Positions 1-7,944 of a DNA stretch of 64,000 nt are shown here, piece by piece. Every line of letters starts with the position of its first letter. The first letter of the stretch is position 1. Under the pieces are notes generated by a model. The model worked only from the letters and a program-made list of their open reading frames with translations. It ran no database searches and was not told where the DNA came from. A program made the translations under genes and the position numbers. Origin of the DNA: an uncultured Paracoccaceae bacterium (GTDB lineage: Bacteria > Pseudomonadota > Alphaproteobacteria > Rhodobacterales > Rhodobacteraceae); assembly GCA_947496605.1 (NCBI GenBank), contig CANMDF010000005.1, forward strand, positions 20,462 to 84,461, given 5' to 3'.

Positions 1-275
1 GCGGCGAAGCTGATCTCTGTTGCAGCACGCACCAGGGCGCGCATCCGTGCTGTCGCCTGATCCCCGCGCAGCTTTTCGCTTTCGCATTCGGCGCGGTAAG
101 TTTCCGGCGTATCAAACCCGGTCAATCGGTAGCGTTCCCCGTCTACATCAATGGTATCGCCGTCGATGACATAAATCTGGCTTGCGGAGAGTATCTTGGG
201 CTGCGGTCGTTCGCTCAGCCAGTAGATCCCACCCAGCACAAGGGCAAACAGCACGATGACATTCTGTGCTCTCAA
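1..275 (-). CDS. Thermonuclease-like (SNase-fold) protein, N-terminal part, cut by window edge
   Basis: The minus strand reads from a TTG at 275 to the window edge (91 codons). A short hydrophobic N-terminal segment (about residues 5-19) suggests a signal anchor. It is followed by the motif VIDGDTIDVDGERYRLTGFD and then TPET, the hallmark start of staphylococcal-nuclease-like domains, with the aspartates that bind the metal. The TTG start overlaps the TGA stop of the upstream SRAP gene (TTGA), so the two are probably translationally coupled. The C-terminal half lies outside the window, so activity cannot be judged. It is too short for the open-reading-frame cut-off and was read by hand. Confidence 0.75.
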   Translation of the reverse strand, partial: MRAQNVIVLFALVLGGIYWLSERPQPKILSASQIYVIDGDTIDVDGERYRLTGFDTPETYRAECESEKLRGDQATARMRALVRAATEISFA

Positions 276-958
276 GCTGATGTCTCAATTGGGTCTGAGC
301 CATGTTCGGTGCCCTTCCTTACAATCTGCATCTCTTCAGCTGGAAACGGCTCCAGCAACGCGAGTGCGTCGTCAGTGCTGCCATGCAACCACTGATCGTA
401 GTTTTCTGGCCGCAAAATGACCGGCATCCGCTCTGGATGGACTGTTTCCGTTAGAGCGTTCCCCGTTGTTGTCAGAAACGTGTGCGTTTCACAGCTCTCG
501 GGCCCATCTTTTGTCTCATATTTCGATGCTTGCCAAAGGCCTGCGAAAGCAAAGGGGGGGCGCGGCTCATCGCCATGGAGCGCAAACCAATGAAAGACCT
601 GTGGATTGCCGCCCGGAGGCCATTCACAATACGAGCTGGCAGGCACAAGGCAGCGTCTGTCTTTGAATGCGAACTTCCAGAACCCCGACGTGGCTACCTT
701 GTCTGATCGGGCGTTGTTCCAGACACCTGGTGAGATGATATTTCCCGTCTTCTTTGATTTCTTGGTGCTCCGGAATCCCCAGCTTAAGCTGACCAGTTTG
801 CGCGCGCCGTCTTCATCAAGGCGAACGACCGGAGCATTATACTTGGGATAGATCGCGCTGAGCGGTTCCGCATTTCCTAGCTGATCTTGCAACGGCTGGA
901 CTTTGAACAGCTGTCGCATGGCTTCGACCGCGGTTGTATTTGAGTACAAGTTACACAT
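272..958 (-). CDS. yedK: SRAP-domain protein (YedK/HMCES family)
   Basis: A 228-residue protein that captures abasic sites in single-stranded DNA as a covalent DNA-protein crosslink. I chose the ATG at 958 because it places the catalytic cysteine at position 2 (MCNLYS), where processing exposes it; an upstream in-frame extension would bury it. The glutamate in a CEWPPGG stretch and the histidine in HPERMP match the other two active-site residues of the family. The start overlaps the stop of the preceding Cys-rich gene (ATGTAA), and its own stop overlaps the start of the nuclease-like gene, giving a three-gene operon. SRAP proteins are often on plasmids and phages and often under SOS control. 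Confidence 0.93.
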   Translation of the reverse strand: MCNLYSNTTAVEAMRQLFKVQPLQDQLGNAEPLSAIYPKYNAPVVRLDEDGARKLVSLSWGFRSTKKSKKTGNIISPGVWNNARSDKVATSGFWKFAFKDRRCLVPASSYCEWPPGGNPQVFHWFALHGDEPRPPFAFAGLWQASKYETKDGPESCETHTFLTTTGNALTETVHPERMPVILRPENYDQWLHGSTDDALALLEPFPAEEMQIVRKGTEHGSDPIETSA

Positions 959-1241
959 CGATGTCAGTCCCGCTATCCGGCGTACTTTGGAAATTTGGCC
1001 GATAATACTGAATTTTGCACATGTCGAACAGCATGGCATTGGGATCAGCTGCCTTCGGACACACTTCCCTGGCAATTACAGTTTTCGCGTCAGGTGCGTA
1101 GCTGTCCCAGCCAACGAGGTCGCAATACCGCTTGTGTGAGTAGACACCGATGCGCTGACAGTCCCAGCAAACCAACACGATGGTCTTTTGCGGCAAGTCG
1201 CAAACACGGGGACAGGCTTTGATTTTAGGGTTCGGCGACAT
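951..1241 (-). CDS. Small cysteine-rich hypothetical protein
   Basis: 96 residues from the ATG at 1241; a TTG at 1265 would add eight residues. Six cysteines are scattered through the protein, including CPRVC and CWDC pairs that could hold a zinc ion. It matches no family I can name. It is the first gene of an overlapping operon with the SRAP and nuclease-like genes: its TAA overlaps the SRAP ATG. A GAAC-N4-GTTC palindrome covers the alternative TTG start, which favours the downstream ATG if the palindrome is an operator. Confidence 0.6.
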   Translation of the reverse strand: MSPNPKIKACPRVCDLPQKTIVLVCWDCQRIGVYSHKRYCDLVGWDSYAPDAKTVIAREVCPKAADPNAMLFDMCKIQYYRPNFQSTPDSGTDIDV

Positions 1242-1251
1242 TCGCAATAAA

Positions 1252-1263
1252 GAACATTTGTTC
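1252..1263. promoter_or_regulatory. GAAC-N4-GTTC palindrome upstream of the SRAP operon
   Basis: A perfect 12-bp palindrome, GAACATTTGTTC, lies just before the first gene of the SRAP operon. The half-sites are those of LexA boxes, but the 4-bp spacer is the Gram-positive type, whereas alphaproteobacterial LexA sites are usually GTTC-N7-GTTC direct repeats. It could be an SOS-type operator or chance. Confidence 0.3.
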
Positions 1264-1293
1264 AAATAGTGATTGGCCCTTCAGCTAAGCTGA

Positions 1294-1768
1294 TCAGGCT
1301 CTAGGCTGCGGCCGAAGCCAGCTTTGCTGTCTTCGCCCATCCGGGTCACGATCCTTAGGGCATGTCCGCTGCAAGCAGGCCGAACAGACGTTGCCATCTT
1401 CTCCATCGGATTGGAACAGCACTGCTTCCGCCATTTTTGGGCGGGTCATGTCGCTGGCAACCAGCACTTGCGCCAGCTGTGGCCAGGCACATCGAATGCA
1501 GTGAACAAACGGCAGTGGGTTGAGTGAAGAGGTGCGGTCCGTTGGATCGTTGCGATGTGATCGCTTCACCGATCGCGCGAGCTGTCATGTCTTTGCCGTT
1601 TTGAAAAAACTGACAGGAAGTTCCGGTGTGGATGATTTGGTCGTCGCCGTTTCGAGCCGCCTTGTTTCTTGTCGATGAATGGGTTGCAGATCTCGGCCGA
1701 TCACGTTCCCTGCGCTGCGCTTCGGCAAGCAGAAATACGGTTTCCACCCAAGGGCGGACCCTCCGCAT
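1294..1768 (-). pseudogene. Frameshifted small gene with a zinc-ribbon-like C-terminal half
   Basis: Two overlapping minus-strand frames each look coding over one half only. From ATG 1768 the first frame gives a charged N-terminal region (MRRVRPWVETVFLLAEAQRR and onward) until about 1550. Beyond that the frame loses its natural look, while the neighbouring frame (stop at 1294) becomes convincing, with paired cysteines CIRC and CSAC and better third-position GC. The second frame has only a poor GTG start at 1569. A single indel near 1545-1560 would join them, so I read this as a broken gene. Two separate overlapping genes are the alternative. Confidence 0.35.
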
Positions 1769-1834
1769 TTCCGCCTGCGTGATCCTCCTTAACCGATCCG
1801 CTGAGTAACCCTCATCGAAACAAGGAGATCGAAA

Positions 1835-2050
1835 ATGTCTAACAAAATGTTCACCCTCACTGTTCCCGTCACGTTCAAAAAAGATGGCAAAGACCAAACC
1901 AGCTTCCGCCGCGTCGGCGCCGTCTTCGAAAACACCCGCGACAACGGCGAGCCGTTCCTCTCCATCAAGCTCGACTTCCCAGTAGCGGTCACTGAGCTGG
2001 TCGCCTTCCCACCAAAAGCAGATGGCGATGATGGCGACGTCACAGAATAA
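1835..2050 (+). CDS. Small plasmid hypothetical protein
   Basis: 71 residues, preceded by a good AAGGAGA ribosome site. It is a compact, beta-rich-looking protein with FRRVGAVFENT and FLSIKLDFPV segments and an acidic tail. The strong ribosome site and the following intrinsic terminator mark it as a genuine single-gene unit. The general look (short, beta-rich, acidic end) resembles small DUF736-type plasmid proteins, but I cannot assign it to a family. Confidence 0.7.
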   Translation: MSNKMFTLTVPVTFKKDGKDQTSFRRVGAVFENTRDNGEPFLSIKLDFPVAVTELVAFPPKADGDDGDVTE

Positions 2051-2066
2051 GGTCCCCCCAGACCTT

Positions 2067-2093
2067 GGGGCGGCAGCAATGCCGCCCCTTTTT
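2067..2093 (+). terminator. Intrinsic terminator
   Basis: GGGGCGGCA and TGCCGCCCC form a perfect 9-bp stem with a GCAA loop, followed by five T. It ends the 71-residue gene 17 bases downstream of its stop. A second hairpin without a T-tract (GAAAGGCC...GGCCTTTC) lies at 2130-2153. Confidence 0.9.
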
Positions 2094-2496
2094 CTTGTTC
2101 CAAGAATGGCTGCGTCAAGAGAGCAATGAGAAAGGCCTCCTCAGGGGCCTTTCACGATTGAGAGAAGGTCGGGCCGGCTTCCGCTTTGCTCTCGCCCGCC
2201 CGGCACTATCCAGTTTCCATATCCGCCCAACATCCCGTCCGTGGCCGGTCAAGGGGCAAGCGCCGCGACAAGCGCGTCGGCTTTGGCGTCTCCCGTGTCC
2301 TCGGCTACGCCTGCGGGCCGCGCCAGAGACGCTTGCGCCCCCGTGACAGTCCCCGTTCAGGCCGTGGGTCGGGCTTCGCCCTCACCACTTGTTCCGCCGA
2401 ATACATACGTATTCGGACGAAAAAAGAGCCGAGGCGTAGCCCATCGGCGGAGGGACAGCTTTGTCCCCTGCCCCACCACAACGGAAAGGCTGAACG
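2094..2496. other. Gene-free stretch with hairpins
   Basis: No convincing gene on either strand; all open frames here look like shadows. It holds the hairpin at 2130-2153 and, at its end, the first copy of a repeated GGGAC...GTCCCCTGCCC hairpin just before the next gene. Confidence 0.5.
2452..2473 (+). repeat. Intergenic hairpin repeat, copy 1
   Basis: GGGACA, loop GCTT, TGTCCC, followed by CTGCCC. Related copies end in the same CCCCTGC at 4969-5000, 5192-5211 and 7920-7937. None has a T-tract, so they are not simple terminators. Confidence 0.55.
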
Positions 2497-2904
2497 ATGC
2501 CCCTACCCAAGCTCGTACACACCAAACGACTGACCGAAACCAATATCCGCGAACTCAGTGTCTATTATGACAAGGGCGGAATGAACTATTGGGACTATTC
2601 CCAAAAACCCAAAGGCATCTACTTCTCCACAGGCCTTTACGAACAGGTGCCGGGGTCTGGCATCAAATCTTGGAAAACCGGGCAACCGGGCGATGGGTAC
2701 ATCCTCGTGACGCCCTTGGAGCGCTACAGCAAAAAGGCACTTCGCCTTGTGCATGAACGTGTCACCGAACATGCGGAGCAAATCCACGCCATGTTTGATC
2801 ACGGCGGCGACGTTGAAAACCTCAAACGCCTCTTGCGCGGCGAACCTTTCACACCCGTTGAAATCGACGATGCAGACACCACCGTTCAGAGAGCGGAGGC
2901 GTAA
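2497..2904 (+). CDS. Plasmid hypothetical protein
   Basis: 135 residues, first of a three-gene plus-strand operon leading to the DUF4942-methyltransferase. It is soluble, with aromatic-rich stretches (MNYWDYSQKPKGIYFS) in the N-terminal half and a helical C-terminal half. I recognise no family. The stop is followed three bases later by the next ATG, and the operon layout makes the coding call secure. Confidence 0.75.
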   Translation: MPLPKLVHTKRLTETNIRELSVYYDKGGMNYWDYSQKPKGIYFSTGLYEQVPGSGIKSWKTGQPGDGYILVTPLERYSKKALRLVHERVTEHAEQIHAMFDHGGDVENLKRLLRGEPFTPVEIDDADTTVQRAEA

Positions 2905-2907
2905 GAG

Positions 2908-3501
2908 ATGGATACCCAGATCACAGCCACCGTCACCCTCAACTTTGATATCCCCGAAGGATTGGACGCCCAAGTTCAACGCGCCCGGATCGAAGACGAT
3001 CTGGGGCGGCTCTATGACGCCGACAGCATAACCGGCATTGCATGCACTGGCTTTGAGGTCGACGCAATCAAGCACTTGCCGACATCACGCATCCACTTTC
3101 TATGTGCGGGCTGCGGATCGCCAGACGTTCGCGCCGATGCCTACGCCGCTTGGGACGTCGAAGCCGGTCTATGGGTCATGCATTCGGTCTATGACGAGAA
3201 ATCCTGCGAAAAGTGCGGCTCAAGCTGCAGCCTGATCGAAGTTGACGAAGCGACAGGCTTGGAAATTCGGGCCTTTGCTATGGTCAACGATGAACACGGA
3301 TCGCGACAGGCCCAAGAGGGTGAAACGCCTGCGTCTTACGACGTGATGGTGACGACCAATCCCACCTCAGACGGTGAGATTCACACCTTGCACGAATTGG
3401 ACGACCTGAACCACGCACAGATGCAAAAGGCCATCGCCGTGATGCAGGACACATACCCATTGGCCCCTGTCACCTGTCATTTTTGGGAGGAAGTGCAATG
3501 A
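2908..3501 (+). CDS. Hypothetical protein with a double CxxC zinc-finger-like centre
   Basis: 197 residues with a GGAG-type ribosome site. A CAGC pair at about residues 66-69 and a CEKC pair at about 105-108, about 35 residues apart, suggest a zinc ribbon. The N-terminal 50 residues look beta-rich and the C-terminus acidic. Its TGA overlaps the ATG of the following methyltransferase gene (ATGA), so they are probably co-translated. Function unknown. Confidence 0.75.
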   Translation: MDTQITATVTLNFDIPEGLDAQVQRARIEDDLGRLYDADSITGIACTGFEVDAIKHLPTSRIHFLCAGCGSPDVRADAYAAWDVEAGLWVMHSVYDEKSCEKCGSSCSLIEVDEATGLEIRAFAMVNDEHGSRQAQEGETPASYDVMVTTNPTSDGEIHTLHELDDLNHAQMQKAIAVMQDTYPLAPVTCHFWEEVQ

Positions 3502-4964
3502 ATGTGCAGAATCCTGAAATCCTTAGCGACGACGAGCTGACCGTACCGCAGTTGCCCGCGCTCAAGACCGAAATCCGCGCCATCGTTGATGCCAGAGATG
3601 CCGCAATTGCCAAGATTATTGAAGCTGCCGAAACGTTGGAAAATGCCTATGCCTTATCCAAGGAGGCGGAACGGCTGGCCGCAAAAGCCCATATGGGCCG
3701 CAAGTTCTATGGGCTGGACCGATCCGAGCGCGGCGACTTCAAAGCTCTATTCCGCGACGGCTTTGATCTGGAAGCCTCCGTTGAGACCTACCGCCAACAA
3801 GTGGATGCCTCGATCTGGACCTATCTCTTGGAACATACAGGCATGACCGAAATGATGGATGTGACAGCTGCCCGCGCCTTTGAACAAGACCTGCGCGACG
3901 GGGTGCAGCCGGTTACCATGGAAACGCTACGCGCGACCTTTGCCGATCTGATGGGCAACGCCGATCTGATCTTTGCCCGAGGCCTTGCCACGGCCTTTTC
4001 CAAGCTGGACGCGCGATTCAAAAGCCATGATGCATTCAAGCTGGGTAGCCGCATGATCCTGACACGTGTGTTTAGCGAGTTTTCGGGCAGTTTCAGTTAT
4101 TCCGGCTGGGAACGCGAAACCATCATCGATATAGAGCGCGTCTTCGCCAAGCTTGATGGCATGAAGGCAAATGGCGGAATGCTGATGCAGGCGATTGAAG
4201 ACTCACGGCGCGGCGGCGGCTACGGTCCAAAGCAATCGCTCACCGAAAGCACCTATTTCCGCATTCGTGGCTTCAAAAACGGCAATGCGCATTTGTGGTT
4301 CACCCGCGATGATCTTGTCGAGAAGGCCAACAAGGTTCTGGCGGACTTTTGCGGCGAGGTCATCCCAGACGCGGCCCCTGCTGATATGGATGGCGAGGCG
4401 TTCCGGTCAGGGTCAAACCTGCCCGCGAAAGACCTGCAGTTCTATCACTCGCCCGAGGGTGTCACTGACCGCTTGTTGAGTGATCTCTATTTGGCGGAGG
4501 GCGCACATGTGCTGGAGCCAAGTGCCGGGACGGGTCATATCGTCCGCGCACTTCTGGCCAAAAAACCGGATGTGAAGGTCACAGCCGTTGAGCTTCACCC
4601 CGACCGTGCGAACCAATTGCGCAAGCTTGAAGGCCGCAACGTTCAGATTGTCGCGCGGAATTTCCTCAATGAACCCACTTTCCCCGTCTATGACGCAGTG
4701 GTGATGAACCCGCCATTTTATGGCACCCATTGGATGGATCACATCCGCCATGCTTGGGATTTCGCCAAAGACGGTGGCAAACTGGTCGCTGTTTTGCCGG
4801 TGAGTGCATCCGTCTCCGACACGCCCAGGCATTTGGCCTTCCGCCGATGGGCCGAGCGCGTCAATGGCGGACGCACTTGGGGGATGTTTACTGATCTTCC
4901 ACCTGAGAGCTTCGCCGAATGTGGCACCCGTATTAACACCGTCATCCTGACTTTGCGGAAATGA
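3498..4964 (+). CDS. DUF4942 domain / SAM-dependent methyltransferase protein
   Basis: 488 residues from the ATG at 3498, which overlaps the previous stop and has GGGAGGAAG upstream. The N-terminal 290 residues are a helical DUF4942-like region. The C-terminal part has the SAM-binding motif VLEPSAGTGH and the catalytic motif NPPF, which marks N6-adenine or N4-cytosine DNA methyltransferases and some RNA methyltransferases. Such proteins are common on plasmids, where they may protect incoming DNA from restriction; that role fits the antirestriction gene downstream but is inferred. Confidence 0.85.
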   Translation: MNVQNPEILSDDELTVPQLPALKTEIRAIVDARDAAIAKIIEAAETLENAYALSKEAERLAAKAHMGRKFYGLDRSERGDFKALFRDGFDLEASVETYRQQVDASIWTYLLEHTGMTEMMDVTAARAFEQDLRDGVQPVTMETLRATFADLMGNADLIFARGLATAFSKLDARFKSHDAFKLGSRMILTRVFSEFSGSFSYSGWERETIIDIERVFAKLDGMKANGGMLMQAIEDSRRGGGYGPKQSLTESTYFRIRGFKNGNAHLWFTRDDLVEKANKVLADFCGEVIPDAAPADMDGEAFRSGSNLPAKDLQFYHSPEGVTDRLLSDLYLAEGAHVLEPSAGTGHIVRALLAKKPDVKVTAVELHPDRANQLRKLEGRNVQIVARNFLNEPTFPVYDAVVMNPPFYGTHWMDHIRHAWDFAKDGGKLVAVLPVSASVSDTPRHLAFRRWAERVNGGRTWGMFTDLPPESFAECGTRINTVILTLRK

Positions 4965-4968
4965 CATC

Positions 4969-5000
4969 GGGGGCGTTGCTTTATGCTGCGTCCCCTGCCC
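4969..5000 (+). repeat. Intergenic hairpin repeat, copy 2
   Basis: GGGGGCG and CGTCCCC form a stem (one G-U pair) around a 13-base loop, ending in CTGCCC, directly after the methyltransferase stop. Same design as copies 1, 3 and 4. The rest of 5001-5210 holds nothing I can recognise. Confidence 0.5.
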
Positions 5001-5191
5001 TCTTTGGTAGTCTGTCCTGGCTCCGGCACTTCGGCCAAACCCAGGACAGACGTTGCGCTGTTCGCGCGGAAGTTTGGCCAGACGGTAGCTTGCCTGGGCC
5101 TTCGCATCGAGGAGTCCGCCTCATGACGATCAAGATCGCATCCCTCATTCATCTTGCCAAAAATATCCTCGGGGGAACGCCCGTAGGGCGT

Positions 5192-5211
5192 GGGGGCCGA
5201 CAGCCCCCTGC
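5192..5211 (+). repeat. Intergenic hairpin repeat, copy 3
   Basis: GGGGGC, loop CGACA, GCCCCC, then TGC; a perfect 6-bp stem. A second small hairpin, CGCCC-GTA-GGGCG, lies just upstream at 5178-5190. Confidence 0.55.
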
Positions 5212-5486
5212 TACCTATACGGCCCGCGGTACGGTTCACCGACAAGCTGGATGTGTGGGCATCCCAAAACGAAACTGGTCGCTGCATGAAGTGAGCGAAA
5301 GTAGATGCAGTGTGCTTTGTTCGTCGACCAAAGTGTATGCGGCCTGCTGGCATAGTTTCCCGTGCCGACATGACGTTGCAGCCACTGTCGGGTCAGCTCG
5401 TTTGTGGCGGGATCAGCGCGCACACTGATACGAACCGGGAATTCCCGGTCCATGATATCGTAACGATGTGGTGACTTACTACCCAT
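5211..5486 (-). CDS. Small hypothetical protein
   Basis: 91 residues from the ATG at 5486 (another ATG four codons upstream at 5498). The sequence looks natural: charged N-terminus, a VRISVRADP strand, a helix ending in HVGTG, and a CIYFRSLHAATSFVLGC core. No family recognised and no strong ribosome site. It is isolated in a gene-poor stretch and transcribed against its neighbours. Confidence 0.5.
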   Translation of the reverse strand: MGSKSPHRYDIMDREFPVRISVRADPATNELTRQWLQRHVGTGNYASRPHTLWSTNKAHCIYFRSLHAATSFVLGCPHIQLVGEPYRGPYR

Positions 5487-5521
5487 GACAAAGAACATAA
5501 GCAGAACATAGCAGGCTGATC

Positions 5522-5584
5522 CAGAGGGTGAGGCCCTCTGCGATTAGGAATTTCCTGGTCCCTTGGGGTTCGGACAAGCCGAAC
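5522..5584. other. Two perfect hairpins between small genes
   Basis: CAGAGGG-TGAGG-CCCTCTG (5522-5540) and GTTCGG-ACAAG-CCGAAC (5568-5584). Neither has a clean T-tract. The remaining bases up to 5813 contain no recognisable gene. Confidence 0.5.
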
Positions 5585-5813
5585 GCCACTACGGGACGTT
5601 TGCGGCATGGATGCCGCCGACAGCAAGCAAAATAGACATTCCCGTGTTGGCGGTTACTCCGCCTGCCCGCGCCAGTCATGTCGATTTAGCTCGCCGTCTC
5701 CCAATCCTTTCTTTCATCGCATTCGAGGTTTCAGGATCAGGCGCATTCGCGCTGTCCCTCAACCCCGACCCATTGGGTGGCAGACCCAAGCGACACCACA
5801 AAGGAGACCCGTC

Positions 5814-6713
5814 ATGGCAAAATTTGATGTCTATGAGGAAGTAACAAATCAGATCATCGCAGCGCTAGAACAAGGCGTGAAACCGTGGGAATGCCCGTGG
5901 CAGAGAAACGCGGCAGCCCTTCCATTGCGTGTCACAGGAGAAAGCTATCGGGGGATCAATCATATTCTTCTGAACCTCAAGGCATGGGCGCAAGGGTATC
6001 GGAATCCAGTGTGGATGACGTTCAAACAAGCAAAGGGTTTGGGCGGGATGGTACGCAAAGGCGAGAAGTCATCGCTTGTCGTGAAGTATGGCACGTTCGA
6101 AGCAAAGGACGAAGCGCCGGAAGGTGAGACCGACGCCAAGATGCGGGGATATCTGAAAGCCTATCGCGTGTTCAACGTGCAGCAAATTGACGGGCTAGAG
6201 GAGCAGTTTCCGACGCCTGATGAGGCCAAGCCTTTGGCAACGCGGCCTATCGAACAGCTTTCGCACATCGCGGCGGACGTGATCGAGAAAATGGGTGTGG
6301 GCTACGCGGAAGGCGGGGACCGCGCGTGCTATGTCCCGTCTTTGGACAAGGTTCACATGCCTGAGTTGTCGAAATTCAAGGGCGCGGAGTTGTTCTATTC
6401 AACCCTGTTTCACGAGTTGTCCCATGCGACTGGCCACAAGCGCCGATGCGACCGGACGAAGGAAAAAGCCGGGTCGAAGTTTGGGAACGCTGTCTATGCG
6501 ATGGAAGAGCTTGTGGCTGAGATATCGGCAGCAATGATGGGGGCGCAGCTTGGCTTTCAACCCGCTCACATTGAAGACAGCGCGTCCTATGTTCAGTCAT
6601 GGCTGACGGTCTTGCGGGATGACAAGCGCGCCATTGTCAAAGCGGCAGCAGCGGCACAGCGCTCCGCCGATTATCTCATGTCGAAATCAGGAGAGGTTGT
6701 AGAGGCCGCGTAG
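5814..6713 (+). CDS. ardC: ArdC-type antirestriction protein (ssDNA-binding domain plus zinc metallopeptidase)
   Basis: 299 residues from the ATG at 5814, chosen for its AAAGGAGA ribosome site; an upstream in-frame extension is non-coding in style. The N-terminal half (to about residue 130) is the ArdC single-strand-binding domain. The C-terminal half carries the zinc-peptidase motif HELSH at residues 200-204, with GHKRRCDR just after and a glutamate-rich helix as third-ligand candidate. Family members coat incoming single-stranded plasmid DNA and help it escape restriction, which suits a conjugative element. Confidence 0.92.
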   Translation: MAKFDVYEEVTNQIIAALEQGVKPWECPWQRNAAALPLRVTGESYRGINHILLNLKAWAQGYRNPVWMTFKQAKGLGGMVRKGEKSSLVVKYGTFEAKDEAPEGETDAKMRGYLKAYRVFNVQQIDGLEEQFPTPDEAKPLATRPIEQLSHIAADVIEKMGVGYAEGGDRACYVPSLDKVHMPELSKFKGAELFYSTLFHELSHATGHKRRCDRTKEKAGSKFGNAVYAMEELVAEISAAMMGAQLGFQPAHIEDSASYVQSWLTVLRDDKRAIVKAAAAAQRSADYLMSKSGEVVEAA

Positions 6714-6749
6714 GCCCCTGCCCTACTGTCGTTGGATGCAATTTGCAAT

Positions 6750-7166
6750 TCAGATGCAAGAAAAGGCGACTGGCTCGCCGAGGTCCACAGTTTGCGTGTT
6801 GGCACCAACACTGAGCTCAACACGCGCCGCATTGCGCAAGCCGTCAAGAAGCGGTTGCCAAACAGCCTCGCGAAGGTCGCGATTAGACAATCGACCATGG
6901 ACAAGAGGCGCTGTGATCGTTTCGCCGCTTGGAAAGGTAAGAGTTGCATCTGTGTTCAGATCAGAGTTTCCGCCCACGACGATCAGCACCATGGTTTCTG
7001 TGCCGCCATAAACGCGGTTCGGGTCACAGACGAGGCGGATTGTGGCCCCGCCATCTGTAGCTGAGTAGAGATCAAGACCGCGCGCAAAACTATGCTCCCA
7101 TGCGAAGGCAGGAGCCGGGCTGAGAGCCACCACCGCCAAAAATATATGAAGTCTCTTGAACTGCAT
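6750..7166 (-). CDS. Exported hypothetical protein
   Basis: 138 residues from the ATG at 7166, with AAAGGA upstream. A clear signal peptide ends at PAFA-W (about residue 22). The mature part is beta-rich, with single cysteines near residue 46 and at the C-terminus that could form a disulphide in the periplasm. No family recognised. It is convergent with ardC. Confidence 0.75.
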   Translation of the reverse strand: MQFKRLHIFLAVVALSPAPAFAWEHSFARGLDLYSATDGGATIRLVCDPNRVYGGTETMVLIVVGGNSDLNTDATLTFPSGETITAPLVHGRLSNRDLREAVWQPLLDGLRNAARVELSVGANTQTVDLGEPVAFSCI

Positions 7167-7219
7167 TGGCTGGCATCCTTTCGGTGCCAACCTACCATTT
7201 TCAGGTCAAAATGGGAAGT

Positions 7220-7444
7220 TCATGGCCCTTCGTCGGCGGCTTCTACCCACTTGTTCTGCCAAATATCAAATGAGGCTGTCTTCGCCCCTTTGGGGTTTAG
7301 GATTTTGAGAGTGCCGGTCGTTTGACTGTCCTGCATGTAACATGATCCAAACAGTTTTAAGGTGTCTTCGGATGAAGCAAATACGATACCCAGATCAAGG
7401 TCTTCGTCTTCGCTCTGCATCGAGTAGAGATCAGGCATATTCAT
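7220..7444 (-). CDS. Small acidic hypothetical protein
   Basis: 74 residues from the ATG at 7444, preceded by AAGGA in the right position. It overlaps the end of the upstream 55-residue gene by 14 bases. Acidic patch EDEDLDLG near the N-terminus; no family recognised. The overlap and ribosome site argue that the pair is a small operon. Confidence 0.65.
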   Translation of the reverse strand: MNMPDLYSMQSEDEDLDLGIVFASSEDTLKLFGSCYMQDSQTTGTLKILNPKGAKTASFDIWQNKWVEAADEGP

Positions 7445-7598
7445 AAACCACGTCCTTTTCGTCGCGTGGGATATCATCGTACCACTTTGGGTCGATATCT
7501 CCGGTGTTCCATTCAAAAAGATAGCCAACAATCTCGCGGGTCTCGGCATCGCGGATGCGGGCAATTGCTTTCCCTTCTTTCTTTCGTTTTCGTGCCAT
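7431..7598 (-). CDS. 55-residue protein of a small EWNTG family
   Basis: Read by hand. ATG at 7598, stop at 7431. A basic start (MARKRKK) is followed by a core with REIVGYLFEWNTGDIDPKW and a DVVYEYA end. The core matches the C-terminal half of the protein at 50671-50913 (GELVGWLYEWNTGELVPRW and NDVVYD) over about 40 residues, with identical EWNTG. That conservation is the best evidence that this short frame is real. Function unknown. Confidence 0.7.
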   Translation of the reverse strand: MARKRKKEGKAIARIRDAETREIVGYLFEWNTGDIDPKWYDDIPRDEKDVVYEYA

Positions 7599-7658
7599 CC
7601 TGTGTCCCTCTATGAGGCGTTTCAGAGGGGCCTGACTCCGCCAGTGGCGAAGTCTCCG

Positions 7659-7706
7659 CTGCTTTGTCCAGCCGAATGGCCCATGCCATTCGGCTGGACA
7701 AAGCAG
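7659..7706. repeat. Perfect 22-bp inverted repeat with 4-base loop
   Basis: Left arm 7659-7680 (CTGCTTTGTCCAGCCGAATG plus GC), loop CCAT, right arm 7685-7706 exactly complementary. The stem is too long and perfect to be a normal terminator and has no T-tract on either side. It could be a cruciform, a protein-binding site, an attachment-type site or a small miniature-element relic. Confidence 0.85.
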
Positions 7707-7919
7707 AGAGGGCGCAGCCCGTCCTGCGGCCGGAACCGGATTGAAGACAGGGGGCCGGAGGGCTGAAAATTGGGGGGACCGCGCGCAGCGTGGGGGTGCC
7801 GATTTTCTGCGTGGAGGCTGGCGCGTTCGCGCGACATCACAACCCCTGTTGAAAGCCGGGGCCGGATGGCAGGCGGATCGTAAAGCAGATCAATGCCGAC
7901 GCGCCTAGAGCGAAGCGGA

Positions 7920-7937
7920 GGGGGCGTTGTCCCCTGC
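7920..7937 (+). repeat. Intergenic hairpin repeat, copy 4
   Basis: GGGGG, loop CGTTG, TCCCC, then TGC; fourth copy of the hairpin family also seen at 2452, 4969 and 5192. Confidence 0.5.
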
Positions 7938-7944
7938 TCCAATC

